Source: Sphingopyxis terrae subsp. terrae NBRC 15098 (lineage in GTDB: Bacteria; Pseudomonadota; Alphaproteobacteria; Sphingomonadales; Sphingomonadaceae). Taken from it: 64,000 nucleotides of DNA. The stretch covers positions 3,904,640 through 3,968,639 of the forward strand of contig NZ_CP013342.1 of assembly GCF_001610975.1 (NCBI RefSeq). Direction: 5' to 3'. A model generated the notes under the pieces. The model saw only the letters and a list, made by a program, of their open reading frames with translations, was not told the DNA's origin and ran no database searches. Positions 1 to 8,865 of this stretch are shown here, piece after piece; the first letter of the stretch is position 1, and the number at the start of each line of letters is the position of its first letter. A program made the translations under genes and the position numbers.

Positions 1-403
1 TCAAGACGGATAAACACAACAGATACCAAAAAGTCTCTGTGTCAGAGAAGCTTTCGGGGGGCATCCAAACTAAGAAAAAACACAGCGCAACCGGAATCGC
101 AGCTCCATACATGAAAGGATGCCGGCGCCCCCATCTGGAGCGCAGATTATCCGACCAATAACCCACCAATGGATCGCTTACCGCATCAAAAAGCAGCGAT
201 ATAAACAGAGCCAGCCCAACCAATCGGGGATCCAGGCCCACAACCTGGCTGTAAAACGCCAAGAGGTAATAATCGAAGCCGTTGGATTTGATACCAAAGG
301 CCATAGCGCCCATCCCGTAAAAGACGCGCGTGTGCCAAGGAAGCGGTGGCGTAGGAATTGGCGATTGCGAGATTGGTTCTAACGGTGGATTAACGGTCGC
401 CAT
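1..403 (-). CDS. MFS sugar:cation symporter (GPH/MelB-like), partial
   Basis: The reverse strand reads openly from an ATG, six bases after the stop of the upstream aldehyde dehydrogenase, to the window edge, so only the first ~134 residues are present. After a Pro-rich N-terminus the reading gives RVFYGMGAMAFGIKSNGFDYYL, then a hydrophobic helix, then DAVSDPLVGYWSDNLRSRWG RRHPF. The D-x-x-x-DP-x-x-G-x-x-SD then R-x-R-x-G-R-R-x-P pattern is the loop 2-3 signature of glycoside-pentoside-hexuronide:cation symporters of the major facilitator superfamily. It is an inner-membrane transporter, substrate unknown. Tight spacing suggests co-transcription with the dehydrogenase. The low GC matches the rest of this left segment. 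Confidence 0.75.
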   Translation of the reverse strand, partial: MATVNPPLEPISQSPIPTPPLPWHTRVFYGMGAMAFGIKSNGFDYYLLAFYSQVVGLDPRLVGLALFISLLFDAVSDPLVGYWSDNLRSRWGRRHPFMYGAAIPVALCFFLVWMPPESFSDTETFWYLLCLSVL

Positions 404-409
404 GCCAAT

Positions 410-1843
410 CTAATTTTTGATTTCTGAGCCGAGGACAGATTTGTATTCCAGAAATTCATCAAATCCAATCTCGCCCCATTCACGGCCATTGCCTGACTGC
501 TTATAGCCGCCAAATGGTGCGTTGAAATCCGCATGGGCCGCGTTCACGAAAACTTGGCCCGTGCGCATCTTTCGAGCCACTTCGACAGCTTCTTGATGTT
601 CGCCCTGAACATAGCCGGACAAGCCATAGGGCGAATCATTGGCGATCTCGATCGCGTTATCAACCGTGTCGTATGCAATGATGCTCAGCACAGGTCCGAA
701 TATCTCTTCTCGTGCAATTGTCATATCATTGCTGACATTTGAAAAGATCGTTGGCGCAATAAAATAGCCGCTCCTAACACCATCGGGCCTGTCTGCGCCG
801 CCGGTTTCCAGCTTGGCGCCTTCTTTGACACCTTCTGAAATCAGCCGCACAATTTCTGCATGCTGACGTTTCGTCGCAATCGGGCCGATAGCCGGCGCCG
901 GCGCATCCCAACTTGTCGCCAGCGGGATGGATTCGGCGACCTCAACTGCAATTCTAGTGGCCTCTGCCACTTTGTCTGACGGAACCAGGAGGCGCGTGCC
1001 CGCTGTACAAGTCTGGCCCACATTACTCATAATCCCTTGAACAGCCCTGCCAACAGCATCCTTCAAATCGGCACTTGGCAAAACAATATTGGCTGACTTG
1101 CCGCCAAGCTCGAGCGATACTCTTTTGATCGTATCCGCCGCTGCCTTTGAGACGTTGGCTCCGGCCATCGTAGACCCAGTAAAGCTGACCATATCAACAT
1201 CTGGATGCTCAGCTATGGACGCACCCACTACTCTACCAGGTCCATTGACAAGATTGAACACACCAGGAGGCACACCAGCTTCGTGGATAACCTCAGCCAG
1301 CAACAGTGAATCCAGGGATGTTTGTTCAGCCGGCTTCAGAACGATCGTACAGCCTGTTGCCAATGCCGGCGCAACTTTGCACGCAACCTGGTTCAACGGC
1401 CAATTCCACGGAGTGATCAACCCGCAAACGCCAATGGGTTCGCGTCGTATGGCTGTAGTGCCTTGAATCTTCTGAAACTCAAAACTCTCCAGAACTTTGG
1501 CCGCGGTTGAATAATGGGCAATGCCGGCCGGGACTTGCGCCCTGCTTGACCACCAAGTTGGTGCTCCCATTTCCATGCTAATTGCTTCTGAAAACTCGTC
1601 AGCTCGAGCTTTGATTCCAGCCGCAATCCGTTCCAACATGGCCCTGCGATCTTCAACGCTAGATTGGGAAAACTCCTTGAACGCCTCCCTGGCTGCTGCC
1701 ACCGCACGAGCGACATCATCTTCTCCACCGCCAGCAACGGTTGCACAAACTGTTTCGGTGAGGGGATTCACAACCTCAAATATTGACGGATTCAATGGAT
1801 CAACCCATTCGCCGCCGATATACAGTTTGCTGTGTATTTTCAT
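410..1843 (-). CDS. NAD(P)+-dependent aldehyde dehydrogenase
   Basis: A 477-residue full-length aldehyde dehydrogenase, oxidising an aldehyde to its carboxylate with NAD(P)+. Visible family motifs: PWNWP near residue 146 (conserved Asn), the FTGST cofactor-binding turn near 221, the general base Glu in LELGGK near 245, the nucleophilic Cys in GQTCTAGTR near 279, and EEIFGPVLS toward the C-terminus. The length is normal for the family. It lies between an MFS symporter (downstream, same strand) and a TonB-dependent receptor (upstream, same strand). Together they look like a small uptake-and-oxidation unit for a plant- or aromatic-derived compound. The substrate cannot be read from the sequence. 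Confidence 0.93.
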   Translation of the reverse strand: MKIHSKLYIGGEWVDPLNPSIFEVVNPLTETVCATVAGGGEDDVARAVAAAREAFKEFSQSSVEDRRAMLERIAAGIKARADEFSEAISMEMGAPTWWSSRAQVPAGIAHYSTAAKVLESFEFQKIQGTTAIRREPIGVCGLITPWNWPLNQVACKVAPALATGCTIVLKPAEQTSLDSLLLAEVIHEAGVPPGVFNLVNGPGRVVGASIAEHPDVDMVSFTGSTMAGANVSKAAADTIKRVSLELGGKSANIVLPSADLKDAVGRAVQGIMSNVGQTCTAGTRLLVPSDKVAEATRIAVEVAESIPLATSWDAPAPAIGPIATKRQHAEIVRLISEGVKEGAKLETGGADRPDGVRSGYFIAPTIFSNVSNDMTIAREEIFGPVLSIIAYDTVDNAIEIANDSPYGLSGYVQGEHQEAVEVARKMRTGQVFVNAAHADFNAPFGGYKQSGNGREWGEIGFDEFLEYKSVLGSEIKN

Positions 1844-1960
1844 TTGATATGCCTCTTCTATGTGCTGCTTGCTCAGTCAAAAAAGTTGCGATCAGACTTT
1901 CGCCTGATCGCTAGTCTTTGCTCACCAAATTCCCAGCATCTGGTAGAGCGGAGAGTTCTA

Positions 1961-4711
1961 CTAAAACTTGCCGCGCAGGGTCAGTCCATAGGTCCGTGGC
2001 TCTTGGACAAATGCACCACGTGCTCGCTGGCCAGAGAATCCTCTAAGCGGAATATGGAATGTCAAAAACCTTGTCCGCACATCAAAAAAGTTGCGAGCCC
2101 AAGCCTCAATGGTGAACTTCTCATTTGCAGTTCTAAAACCAAGGCGAAGATCCAACTTCGCGTTCGATTTCTGGATATCAAATGGTGCCGCAATGGCGGC
2201 TGCCACCGCGTCCCGTACTTGAGCTTCGGTCGTCAGACCAAAGGTCGCAGGTCTTTCAGTAGGCAAAGTACTGGTGCGCCTTTTTGATTCATAACGAACC
2301 GAGAAACCTGCGAACATCGAGGCGCCGCTTGTGTTAATCTCGGTATCAACATTGGCACCACCAATCACAACCAATTTTGGCGCATTCGTGAATTGCTGAC
2401 CGCACAATGCAGTGACAGAGCCGTTGAAATTCGCATCTGTCGGATCAAATGTGGTGCAATCATCGGGATATTTGGCGTCTGTATAAGTGGCAGCCAGGTT
2501 TAGGGATAATGCGTCAGACAACGCATAGGCTGATTCAAATTCCACACCCTTGGAGCGCGCTTTATCGACATTGAATGTGCTAAACCTTGTGCCATCAAAT
2601 TCCAGCACCTGAAAATCCGAAAGATCAGAATAGAACAAGGCAATATTTGCCCAGGCCCGGTTGTTCAGGAATACGGATTTGAAACCCAATTCAAAGGCAT
2701 CAATTTTCTCTGAGCGGAATCGCGGATCTGCACCGCCAACCGCAGCGGAAACATCAAGGTTAAATCCACCGGACTTAAATCCATGCGTAAATCCACCATA
2801 GACGAAGGTTTGATCTGCAACTTCGTAGCTTAAATTTGCAGTATAGGTGAGCTGGTCATCCTTGAAATCTCTGTCAAATGGTTGTGGGATTAGATTCAAG
2901 TATGAAGTCACAAATGTATTTGCCGCGTTCGTATTTGCAAATTGGGTGAAGAAATTATTTGGGTCGCTAGGATCATATAGACCGGAATTGAATATCCAAC
3001 AGTTCGATTGAACAACTGATGCCAGTCGTGCGGGTCCCCCTGCGCCAAAGAAACCATTCGTCCCATTGCACAGACCAAAATTAGGTGAAGTTAAGCTTGT
3101 CAAATTGTTGAATGTTGCCTCGCAGGCGTTGTGCTGTCCGGGAACTTGGTGGCCGACTTGGGCATCTTTCTTTTCAGTGATGTATCGAGCACCAAGCGTC
3201 AGATTTAGCCCGTCAGTAAGCTCCAGCACATTGTGAGTGAAGACCGAAAAAGAACTGCCATCTTGCTGTGCCCTTGGCGCGGCATAGTCGCCAGCTGCAT
3301 CTACGCCGTTAGAAGCAAAATTTAGCTCATTGAAATCTGCAAAACCAAACGAACCGACGCTAACGCCCGCCTGCATATCCCGCAAAAATACCAAAGCATA
3401 ACGTTGATCGATCTTCTCATGCGAATAGTATGCCCCAATTAACCAATCCAAACTGTCTTCAAAGGCATTCCCTTGAAGCCTGAGCTCATGCGATGTCGAC
3501 TTAATCGTGGTGCCGTTTAGCGCATCCAAGTCCACATTTGGTAAGATAGCTTCAGCTTCGGGGCAGGGACCAACAGCGTATATTTCAAGCGAAGTGTAAT
3601 CGCCGCGACAAGAATCAGCATTCGATTCGCCATAATAACCTAGATAAGAGAGGTTTGCGAAAGGCAATTCCACATCATACGTGGCGCCAACATTCCAACC
3701 GTTATAAGGGTTGGTATAGTTGCTGTCGTTCGCCAACCCTTCTTTTAGGGCTCGGCGACCAACAAAGTCAGCCCCTGCTGTTCCGCCAAATGCAGAAAAT
3801 GGTGCCGAGTTAGCCTGAATAAAGGGTGAGTGATTCAACCACACCGCCGAACAACATTGATCATCCCCTCGAGAATAACCAGCAAATAGACGCAAAACGC
3901 CTGCATCTTCTAAGTCAAATAGCAACTGTCCGCGAACGGAAGATCGGTCTATCGAGCTAGAATCATATCCGTCCGGGCCAATAACATATCCATCACGCAC
4001 AGCATGCGAGCCAGAGACCCGAAGAGCTACTTTTCCTTCAGAAACCGGAACATTAAACCCGCCGCGAACCTTGAACAGATCGTAATTGCCGGCGGAAACA
4101 TCGAAGAATGCTTCTGTATCATCAAGGTTTGGCTTGTTGGTCTTTATGACCAAAGCGCCTGCCGAAGTGTTGCGACCAAAAAGCGTACCCTGCGGGCCCC
4201 TTAGGACCTCAACTTGCTGAACATCATTCAATTCACCAAGGACCGCACCTGGGCGCGGGATGTAAAACCCATCCACAAATGCGCCGACCGAACTTTCAAT
4301 ACCAATATTGTCACCGGTGGTTCCAATCCCGCGCAAACGAAGCGTCAGCCCGCCAGTCGTACTACCCGAGGAGTTCATCTGGTAGCTAGCGGCGGCCCGC
4401 TCCAAATTTGTAATGTCTGAAACGCCGGTACGCACCAACATTTCGGCATCTACGACTGTAACGGCAATCGGCGTCTCAACAATGGACTGTTCGCGCTTTG
4501 TAGCGGTGACGATTATTAGATTTCGGTCGCTCTCTGGTTCGCTCTGCGCTTGCGCAGAAGGGGCCTCCTGCTGAATATCATCATTTGCCGATGCAATCCC
4601 AGGCGCGCCCATATAGCCAAGGGCGGATGCAATCAAAGCAAATCTTGAGGTTTTGCCCCAAAAATCAGATTGATCGCCCAAGTTTAGTTTGTTGTGATCG
4701 TTGTTGCTCAA
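1961..4711 (-). CDS. TonB-dependent outer membrane receptor
   Basis: A TonB-dependent receptor of about 916 residues. It has an N-terminal hydrophobic export segment (FALIASALGYMGAPGIASA), a TonB-box-like stretch followed by a plug domain (IIVTATKREQSIVETPIAVT; EVLRGPQGTLFGRNTSAGAL), and a beta-barrel ending in an aromatic residue (TYGLTLRGKF). The open frame continues upstream into the IS element, so the start must be chosen. A TTG preceded by GAGGAGGG at proper spacing is the best candidate; no ATG lies nearby. The substrate is unknown; sphingomonads carry many paralogues for sugars, aromatics and siderophores. Its promoter region is cut short by the adjacent IS256 end, only about 60 bp upstream. 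The gene is distinctly AT-richer than the right-hand genes. Confidence 0.92.
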   Translation of the reverse strand: MSNNDHNKLNLGDQSDFWGKTSRFALIASALGYMGAPGIASANDDIQQEAPSAQAQSEPESDRNLIIVTATKREQSIVETPIAVTVVDAEMLVRTGVSDITNLERAAASYQMNSSGSTTGGLTLRLRGIGTTGDNIGIESSVGAFVDGFYIPRPGAVLGELNDVQQVEVLRGPQGTLFGRNTSAGALVIKTNKPNLDDTEAFFDVSAGNYDLFKVRGGFNVPVSEGKVALRVSGSHAVRDGYVIGPDGYDSSSIDRSSVRGQLLFDLEDAGVLRLFAGYSRGDDQCCSAVWLNHSPFIQANSAPFSAFGGTAGADFVGRRALKEGLANDSNYTNPYNGWNVGATYDVELPFANLSYLGYYGESNADSCRGDYTSLEIYAVGPCPEAEAILPNVDLDALNGTTIKSTSHELRLQGNAFEDSLDWLIGAYYSHEKIDQRYALVFLRDMQAGVSVGSFGFADFNELNFASNGVDAAGDYAAPRAQQDGSSFSVFTHNVLELTDGLNLTLGARYITEKKDAQVGHQVPGQHNACEATFNNLTSLTSPNFGLCNGTNGFFGAGGPARLASVVQSNCWIFNSGLYDPSDPNNFFTQFANTNAANTFVTSYLNLIPQPFDRDFKDDQLTYTANLSYEVADQTFVYGGFTHGFKSGGFNLDVSAAVGGADPRFRSEKIDAFELGFKSVFLNNRAWANIALFYSDLSDFQVLEFDGTRFSTFNVDKARSKGVEFESAYALSDALSLNLAATYTDAKYPDDCTTFDPTDANFNGSVTALCGQQFTNAPKLVVIGGANVDTEINTSGASMFAGFSVRYESKRRTSTLPTERPATFGLTTEAQVRDAVAAAIAAPFDIQKSNAKLDLRLGFRTANEKFTIEAWARNFFDVRTRFLTFHIPLRGFSGQRARGAFVQEPRTYGLTLRGKF

Positions 4712-4730
4712 GATACCCTCCTCAGGTGCC

Positions 4731-4745
4731 GCAAAATAATTTTGC
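4731..4745. promoter_or_regulatory. 15-bp dyad upstream of the TonB receptor
   Basis: GCAAAATAATTTTGC is a perfect 7-bp inverted repeat with a one-base centre. It lies about 20 bp before the TTG start and Shine-Dalgarno of the receptor gene. It could be an operator. No cognate regulator is visible next to it, because an IS occupies the region immediately upstream. Confidence 0.35.
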
Positions 4746-4818
4746 TTATTTCTATAGCTATCAGAGCAGGTCGCGTCCGTCAAGGTGGTGTAATTTCGGC
4801 TGTGGCCGTGGGCCATCG

Positions 4819-6033
4819 TCAGGCGGCTTTGGCGGTGATGTGTAGGGGCTGATTTTCCTCCTCGATCATGGGTTGGTTGAGTTCGGCCATGCCTTCGATC
4901 TGCATGTATCGGTGCTGGAGCTGCCACTCGTCGTTCTGCTCCATCAGCACAGCCCCGACGAGGCGGATGATGCTGTCTTCGTTCGGGAAGATTCCGACGA
5001 CGTCGGCGCGGCGCTTGACCTCCTTGTTGAGCCGCTCGAGCGGATTGGTTGAGTGTAACTTCGTGCGGTGCTGGGTGGGAAAGCCGGTGTAGGCGAGCAC
5101 GTCGGTTTCGGCCTCGTCCATGCAGGCGCCGAGCTTGGGCCAACGGGTGCGCAACTGGTCGGCGACCTGTCGCCAGACCTGCGTTGCGCTTTTCTGATCG
5201 GGCTGCAGGAAGACCTGGCGGATCGCGGCGGCGACGACAGTGTTCTGGCCCTTGGGCACATAGGACAGGGCATTGCGCATGAAGTGCACCCGGCAGCGCT
5301 GCCAGGTGGCGCCCATGACGCGGGTGATCGCGCCCTTGAGGCCCTCGTGAGCATCGGAGATGACCAGCTTCACGCCGGTAAGACCGCGCCGAACAAGGTC
5401 CTTCAGGAAGTCGGACCAGAAGACCTCCGCTTCCGAGGGGCCGATATGCAGGCCGACGATCTCGCGCCGGCCCTCGGTGTTGACGGCCATGGCGATTATT
5501 GCGGCAACGCTGATGATCCGCCCGCCTTCGCGTACCTTGAGATAGGTGGCATCGAGCCAGAGATACGGCCATTCGCCGGTGAGCGGGCGTTTCAGAAAGG
5601 CATGGACGCGCTCGTCAATGTCCTTGCAAAGCTTGGAGACGGTGGACTTGGAGATGCCGGTCATGCCCATGGCCTGGACGAGTTCATCGACCCGCCGGGT
5701 GCTGACCCCGCCGATCCACGCTTCCTGGATCACCGCAACCAGCGCTTTCTCGACCATCTTGCGGGGCTCAAGGAAGCCCGGAAAGTAGGACCCAGCACGC
5801 AGCTTGGGGATTTTCAGGTTCAGCGTGCCTACCCGGGTATCCAGCGAACGGTCGCGATAGCCGTTGCGCCAGGTCGCGCGCTCGCTGCTGCGTTCGTGGC
5901 GACCCGCGCCGATCAGGCCATCAACGTCGGCCTCCATGATCAGCTGCAGCACGTTCTCGGCGATGGTGCGCAAAAAATCCGGTTGGCCGCCCTTCGCAGC
6001 AAGCTCTTCGATCAGTAATCTGTCCTCGGTCAT
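4819..6033 (-). CDS. IS256-family transposase
   Basis: A 404-residue mutator-type transposase (PF00872). Catalytic DDE residues can be placed in LWLDATYLKVREGG (first Asp), LVISDAHEGLKGA (second Asp) and NPLERLNKEVKRR (Glu). The CRVHFMRNALSYVPK block is also typical of the family. The chosen ATG has GAGGAG upstream and starts MTEDRLLIEELAAK, as in relatives. The longer open frame upstream runs into the terminal palindrome and is not used. The protein appears intact, so the element may be active. Confidence 0.93.
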   Translation of the reverse strand: MTEDRLLIEELAAKGGQPDFLRTIAENVLQLIMEADVDGLIGAGRHERSSERATWRNGYRDRSLDTRVGTLNLKIPKLRAGSYFPGFLEPRKMVEKALVAVIQEAWIGGVSTRRVDELVQAMGMTGISKSTVSKLCKDIDERVHAFLKRPLTGEWPYLWLDATYLKVREGGRIISVAAIIAMAVNTEGRREIVGLHIGPSEAEVFWSDFLKDLVRRGLTGVKLVISDAHEGLKGAITRVMGATWQRCRVHFMRNALSYVPKGQNTVVAAAIRQVFLQPDQKSATQVWRQVADQLRTRWPKLGACMDEAETDVLAYTGFPTQHRTKLHSTNPLERLNKEVKRRADVVGIFPNEDSIIRLVGAVLMEQNDEWQLQHRYMQIEGMAELNQPMIEEENQPLHITAKAA

Positions 6034-6111
6034 CGGGAACTCCTCTTCGTCACGGTTGAAGTGTGCAAACTCCACCATAACGATGAACCCGGTGGCCACC
6101 AGCGACGCCGC

Positions 6112-6143
6112 ATTCCGGGGTGGGGCATGCCCCACCCCGGAAT
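6112..6143. repeat. 32-bp perfect palindrome inside the IS256 element
   Basis: A perfect 16-bp inverted repeat with no spacer (arm ATTCCGGGGTGGGGCA) lies between the transposase start and the right terminal repeat. As RNA it would form a very stable GC-rich hairpin. The position, upstream of the transposase gene, would suit a barrier against transcription or translation entering from outside, a known strategy of insertion sequences. This function is inferred. Confidence 0.7.
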
Positions 6144-6200
6144 ACACCATCGCCTACACCGGAAATTACACCACGAGCGCGGACGCTAACAAATTACTGG

Positions 6201-7049
6201 GCACGTGAACTCAGTCGCGTTGGTCATACTGTAAAGCTGATCGCGCCGCATTATGTTCGCCCGTTCGTCAAAAGGCAGAAGAACGATGCCGCGGATGCCG
6301 AGGCCATTGTCATCGCCGCGCAGCGGCCGGAAATGCGCTTCGTCGCTGCCAAGTCAGAAGACCAACAAGGCCGGGCAATGCTGTTTCGTACCCGAACCCG
6401 GCTCGTCCATCAGCGTACTGAGTTGATCAACATGCTCCGCGCCTTCCTTTACGAATTCGGTCATGCAGTTCCCCAAGGGGTTCAGCAATGTCAGCGGATT
6501 GAAGCGATCGTCGAGGAGGTTAACAGCGACCTTCCGGAAATCGTTCGCTCGGAATGCCTTGAAATCCTCGATCAAATTACCGGGATGACGGCGCGGATCA
6601 AACGAAGCGACGAGCGGATCAGAGCCTTGGCGGCTCAAACCGACACCGCACGCCGGTTGCAGACGATGCCCGGTGTCGGCCCTATGACAGCTTTTGCTGT
6701 CGACGCCTTCGCTCCGCCAATGGAAAGCTTCAAGTCCGGCCGCGATTTTGCAGCCTGGCTGGGATTGGTGCCTCGTCAGCATTCAAGCGGTGGCAAGGCC
6801 CGCCATGGGCGCATTTCGAAAGCAGGGCAGGCTGATATTCGCCGCCTCCTGATAATTGGCGCAATGTCCCGACTGAACTGGATGGGTCGGAAATCTATCA
6901 TAGCAGGCTCCTGGCTCGCGAACCTGAGTGCACGCAAACCGCGGATGTTGGTCGCGATTGCCTTGGCCAACAAGATGGCGCGGGCGATCTGGGCCATGCT
7001 CACCAGACAGGAGAACTTCCGGGATTCGATGGCAGCAACCGTGGCTTGA
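6201..7049 (+). pseudogene. IS110-family transposase, 5' truncated
   Basis: Homology to IS110/IS1111-type transposases begins at ARELSRVGHTVKLIAPHYV and continues through NDAADAEAI (part of the DEDD RuvC-like catalytic domain) to the C-terminal transposase_20 domain (LQTMPGVGPMTA ... GGKARHGRISKAGQ). Intact members are roughly 320-345 residues. About the first 60-70 residues, including the first catalytic acidic residue, are missing because the IS256 right end lies here. The missing 5' part is not found on the far side of the IS256 element. An ATG-initiated open frame exists only by reading through the IS256 palindrome, so the gene is almost certainly inactive. Confidence 0.85.
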
Positions 7050-7419
7050 TCAAACCGCGATAGGCTGACGTCGGTGAAGGGGAGCAGGAAGGCAATGATT
7101 TGAATGGGAAAAGGATCGAACAGATCGGATCAGGAAAACCAGCCCTAGCACGTGAGCTTCCATGCTCGGAAAGTAGTTTTGGACCTGATCCGCGGATCAC
7201 CATACCGGCCAGCGGTCTCTGAAACGCCGCATACGAAGGCCTGACAGAAGACCGCACTCGATCATTTACTCATTCAAGCCGAAAGCCTCTTGCGCAACGG
7301 ACGGCAACCACAGAAGTGCTAGTTGTCTGGTTGCGATACATCATTGGCATAATATAGGATGTCATCGACTTTTGCCATAAGTGTCCCCCGTCAGCACCTA
7401 TGGCACAGATTTGAGGTTG
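7050..7419. other. IS110 3' flank and non-coding stretch with an inverted repeat
   Basis: No convincing gene. The first ~210 bp look like the non-coding 3' tail of the IS110 element. Further on, TGCCATAAGTG (7373-7383) and CACCTATGGCA (7395-7405) form an inverted repeat matching at 10 of 11 positions with an 11-bp loop, which could be a leftover IS end or a hairpin. The stretch ends where the IS3-type element appears to begin. Confidence 0.5.
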
Positions 7420-7466
7420 TGATTTAAGGAGGGTTTGGGCTTCGTCGTAGTGACGAAGGAACGAAG

Positions 7467-7853
7467 ATGAAGCCCAAATCCTCTAATGCAAAATCGCCTG
7501 CCAAGGCCTCGGCGGCACAGGTGGTCAAGGATATCCGCCGGCAGACCCGTCGGCACTTCTCAGCCGAGGACAAGATCCGGATCGTGCTGGAAGGCCTGCG
7601 TGGTGATGACTCCATCGCCGAGCTGTGCCGCAAGGAAGGCATTGCCCAGAGCCTGTATTACACATGGTCAAAGGAGTTCATGGAGGCCGGCAAGCGCCGC
7701 TTGGCGGGCGACACTGCTCGTGCTGCCACGACCGATGAGGTCAAGGATCTGCGCCGCGAGGCAAGCGCCCTGAAGGAGTGCGTGGCCGACCTGACGCTGG
7801 AAAACCGGTTGCTCAAAAAAAGCATGATCGCGGATGGGGAAGGCGACGCATGA
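7467..7853 (+). CDS. IS3-type transposase OrfA (HTH_Tnp_1)
   Basis: A 128-residue OrfA. Its N-terminal helix-turn-helix (RHFSAEDKIRIVLEGLRGDD, then IAELCRKEGI and LYYTWSKEF) is of the transposase_8 family. A leucine-rich coiled coil (LKECVADLTLENRLLKKS) follows at the C-terminus. It binds the IS ends. Near the end the run CTCAAAAAAAGC could allow a -1 shift into orfB and give an OrfAB fusion, the active transposase of IS3 elements. Confidence 0.9.
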   Translation: MKPKSSNAKSPAKASAAQVVKDIRRQTRRHFSAEDKIRIVLEGLRGDDSIAELCRKEGIAQSLYYTWSKEFMEAGKRRLAGDTARAATTDEVKDLRREASALKECVADLTLENRLLKKSMIADGEGDA

Positions 7854-8830
7854 GGTATCCCGCATCCGAGAAGCTCGAGATCATCCGGATCGTCGAACAG
7901 TCGCACTTGCCCGCCAAGCGCACGCTGGACAAGCTCGGCATCCCCCGCCGGACGTTTTATCGGTGGTATGATCGCTACCTCGAGGGCGGGCCGGAAGCGC
8001 TGGAGGATCGGCCATCGGCGCCGAGCCGGGTGTGGAACCGCATCCCGTCCGAGATCCATGACCAGATCATCGAGCTGGCGCTGGACCAGTCCGAGTTGAG
8101 CCCTCGCGAGTTGGCGGTGCGGTTCACCGACGAGAAGCGCTACTTCGTGTCGGAAGCCACGGTTTACCGGCTGCTCAAGGCCCATGATCTGATCACCAGC
8201 CCGGCCTACGTCGTGATCAAGGCGGCCGATCAGTTCCACACCAAGACCACACGGCCGAACGAGATGTGGCAGACCGACTTCACCTACTTCAAGATCATCG
8301 GGTGGGGCTGGATGTACCTGTCGACCGTGCTCGATGACTTCTCGCGCTACATCATCGCCTGGAAGCTTTGCACCAATATGCGGGCCGAGGACGTCACCGA
8401 CACGCTGGACCTCGCCCTGGCGGCTTCCGGCTGCGACAGCGCCACGGTGCGGCACAAGCCCAGACTGCTCAGCGATAACGGCCCGAGCTACATCGCCGGC
8501 GAACTGGCAGACTATATCGAAGCCAACAAGATGAGCCATGTGCGTGGCGCCCCGTTGCATCCGCAAACACAGGGCAAGATCGAGCGCTGGCACCAGACCC
8601 TCAAGAACCGCATCCTATTGGAAAATTACTTCCTGCCCGGCGATCTCGAAATCCAGATCGAGGCGTTCGTCGAGCACTATAATCACCAGCGTTACCACGA
8701 GAGCCTGGCCAACGTGACGCCCGCTGACGCCTACTTCGGCAGGGCATCTGCCATCATCAAACAGCGCGAAAGGATCAAACGACAGACCATCGAACATCGG
8801 CGCTTGCTTCACCGCAAGCTCGCCGCTTAA
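7850..8830 (+). CDS. IS3-type transposase OrfB (rve integrase core)
   Basis: A 326-residue integrase-core protein starting at an ATG that overlaps the orfA stop (ATGA). It has an HTH segment (RTLDKLGIPRRTFYRWYDRY) followed by a DDE domain. The catalytic Asp lies in NEMWQTDFTYFKI, the second in LLSDNGPSYIAGE and the Glu in GKIERWHQTLKNR, with the usual spacing. The frame is -1 relative to orfA. The protein appears complete. Confidence 0.92.
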   Translation: MRYPASEKLEIIRIVEQSHLPAKRTLDKLGIPRRTFYRWYDRYLEGGPEALEDRPSAPSRVWNRIPSEIHDQIIELALDQSELSPRELAVRFTDEKRYFVSEATVYRLLKAHDLITSPAYVVIKAADQFHTKTTRPNEMWQTDFTYFKIIGWGWMYLSTVLDDFSRYIIAWKLCTNMRAEDVTDTLDLALAASGCDSATVRHKPRLLSDNGPSYIAGELADYIEANKMSHVRGAPLHPQTQGKIERWHQTLKNRILLENYFLPGDLEIQIEAFVEHYNHQRYHESLANVTPADAYFGRASAIIKQRERIKRQTIEHRRLLHRKLAA

Positions 8831-8865
8831 CATCAACCCCAAGACGAGGCCCGCACTCCGCTAAT

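Larger units (their letters stand above)
4773..6186 (-). mobile_element. IS256-family insertion sequence
   Basis: An element of about 1.41 kb. The ends are imperfect inverted repeats of the form GCGTCCG-N5-GTGGTGTAATTTC (20 of 25 positions match), at 4773-4797 and, inverted, at 6162-6186. The single transposase gene fills most of the element. The 8-9 bp flanks (AGCAGGTC on the left, TAACAAAT on the right) do not match, so no target-site duplication is visible. The right end directly abuts a 5'-truncated IS110-family gene. Both facts suggest that a deletion or recombination followed insertion. Confidence 0.85.

Noticed and set aside
1961..5572. A 1203-residue reading frame that fuses the TonB receptor with upstream sequence
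   Set aside because: The upstream third is an antiparallel-free shadow of the IS256 transposase in another frame and shows low-complexity Arg-rich peptide. The receptor has its own TTG start with a ribosome site at 4711.
5068..6018. A 316-residue plus-strand frame opposite the IS256 transposase
   Set aside because: It is the antisense shadow of a high-GC gene; no family motif, no ribosome site of note.
6120..7049. A 309-residue ATG-initiated IS110 transposase
   Set aside because: Its first ~27 residues come from the IS256 palindrome and terminal repeat, so it is a truncated gene, not an intact one.
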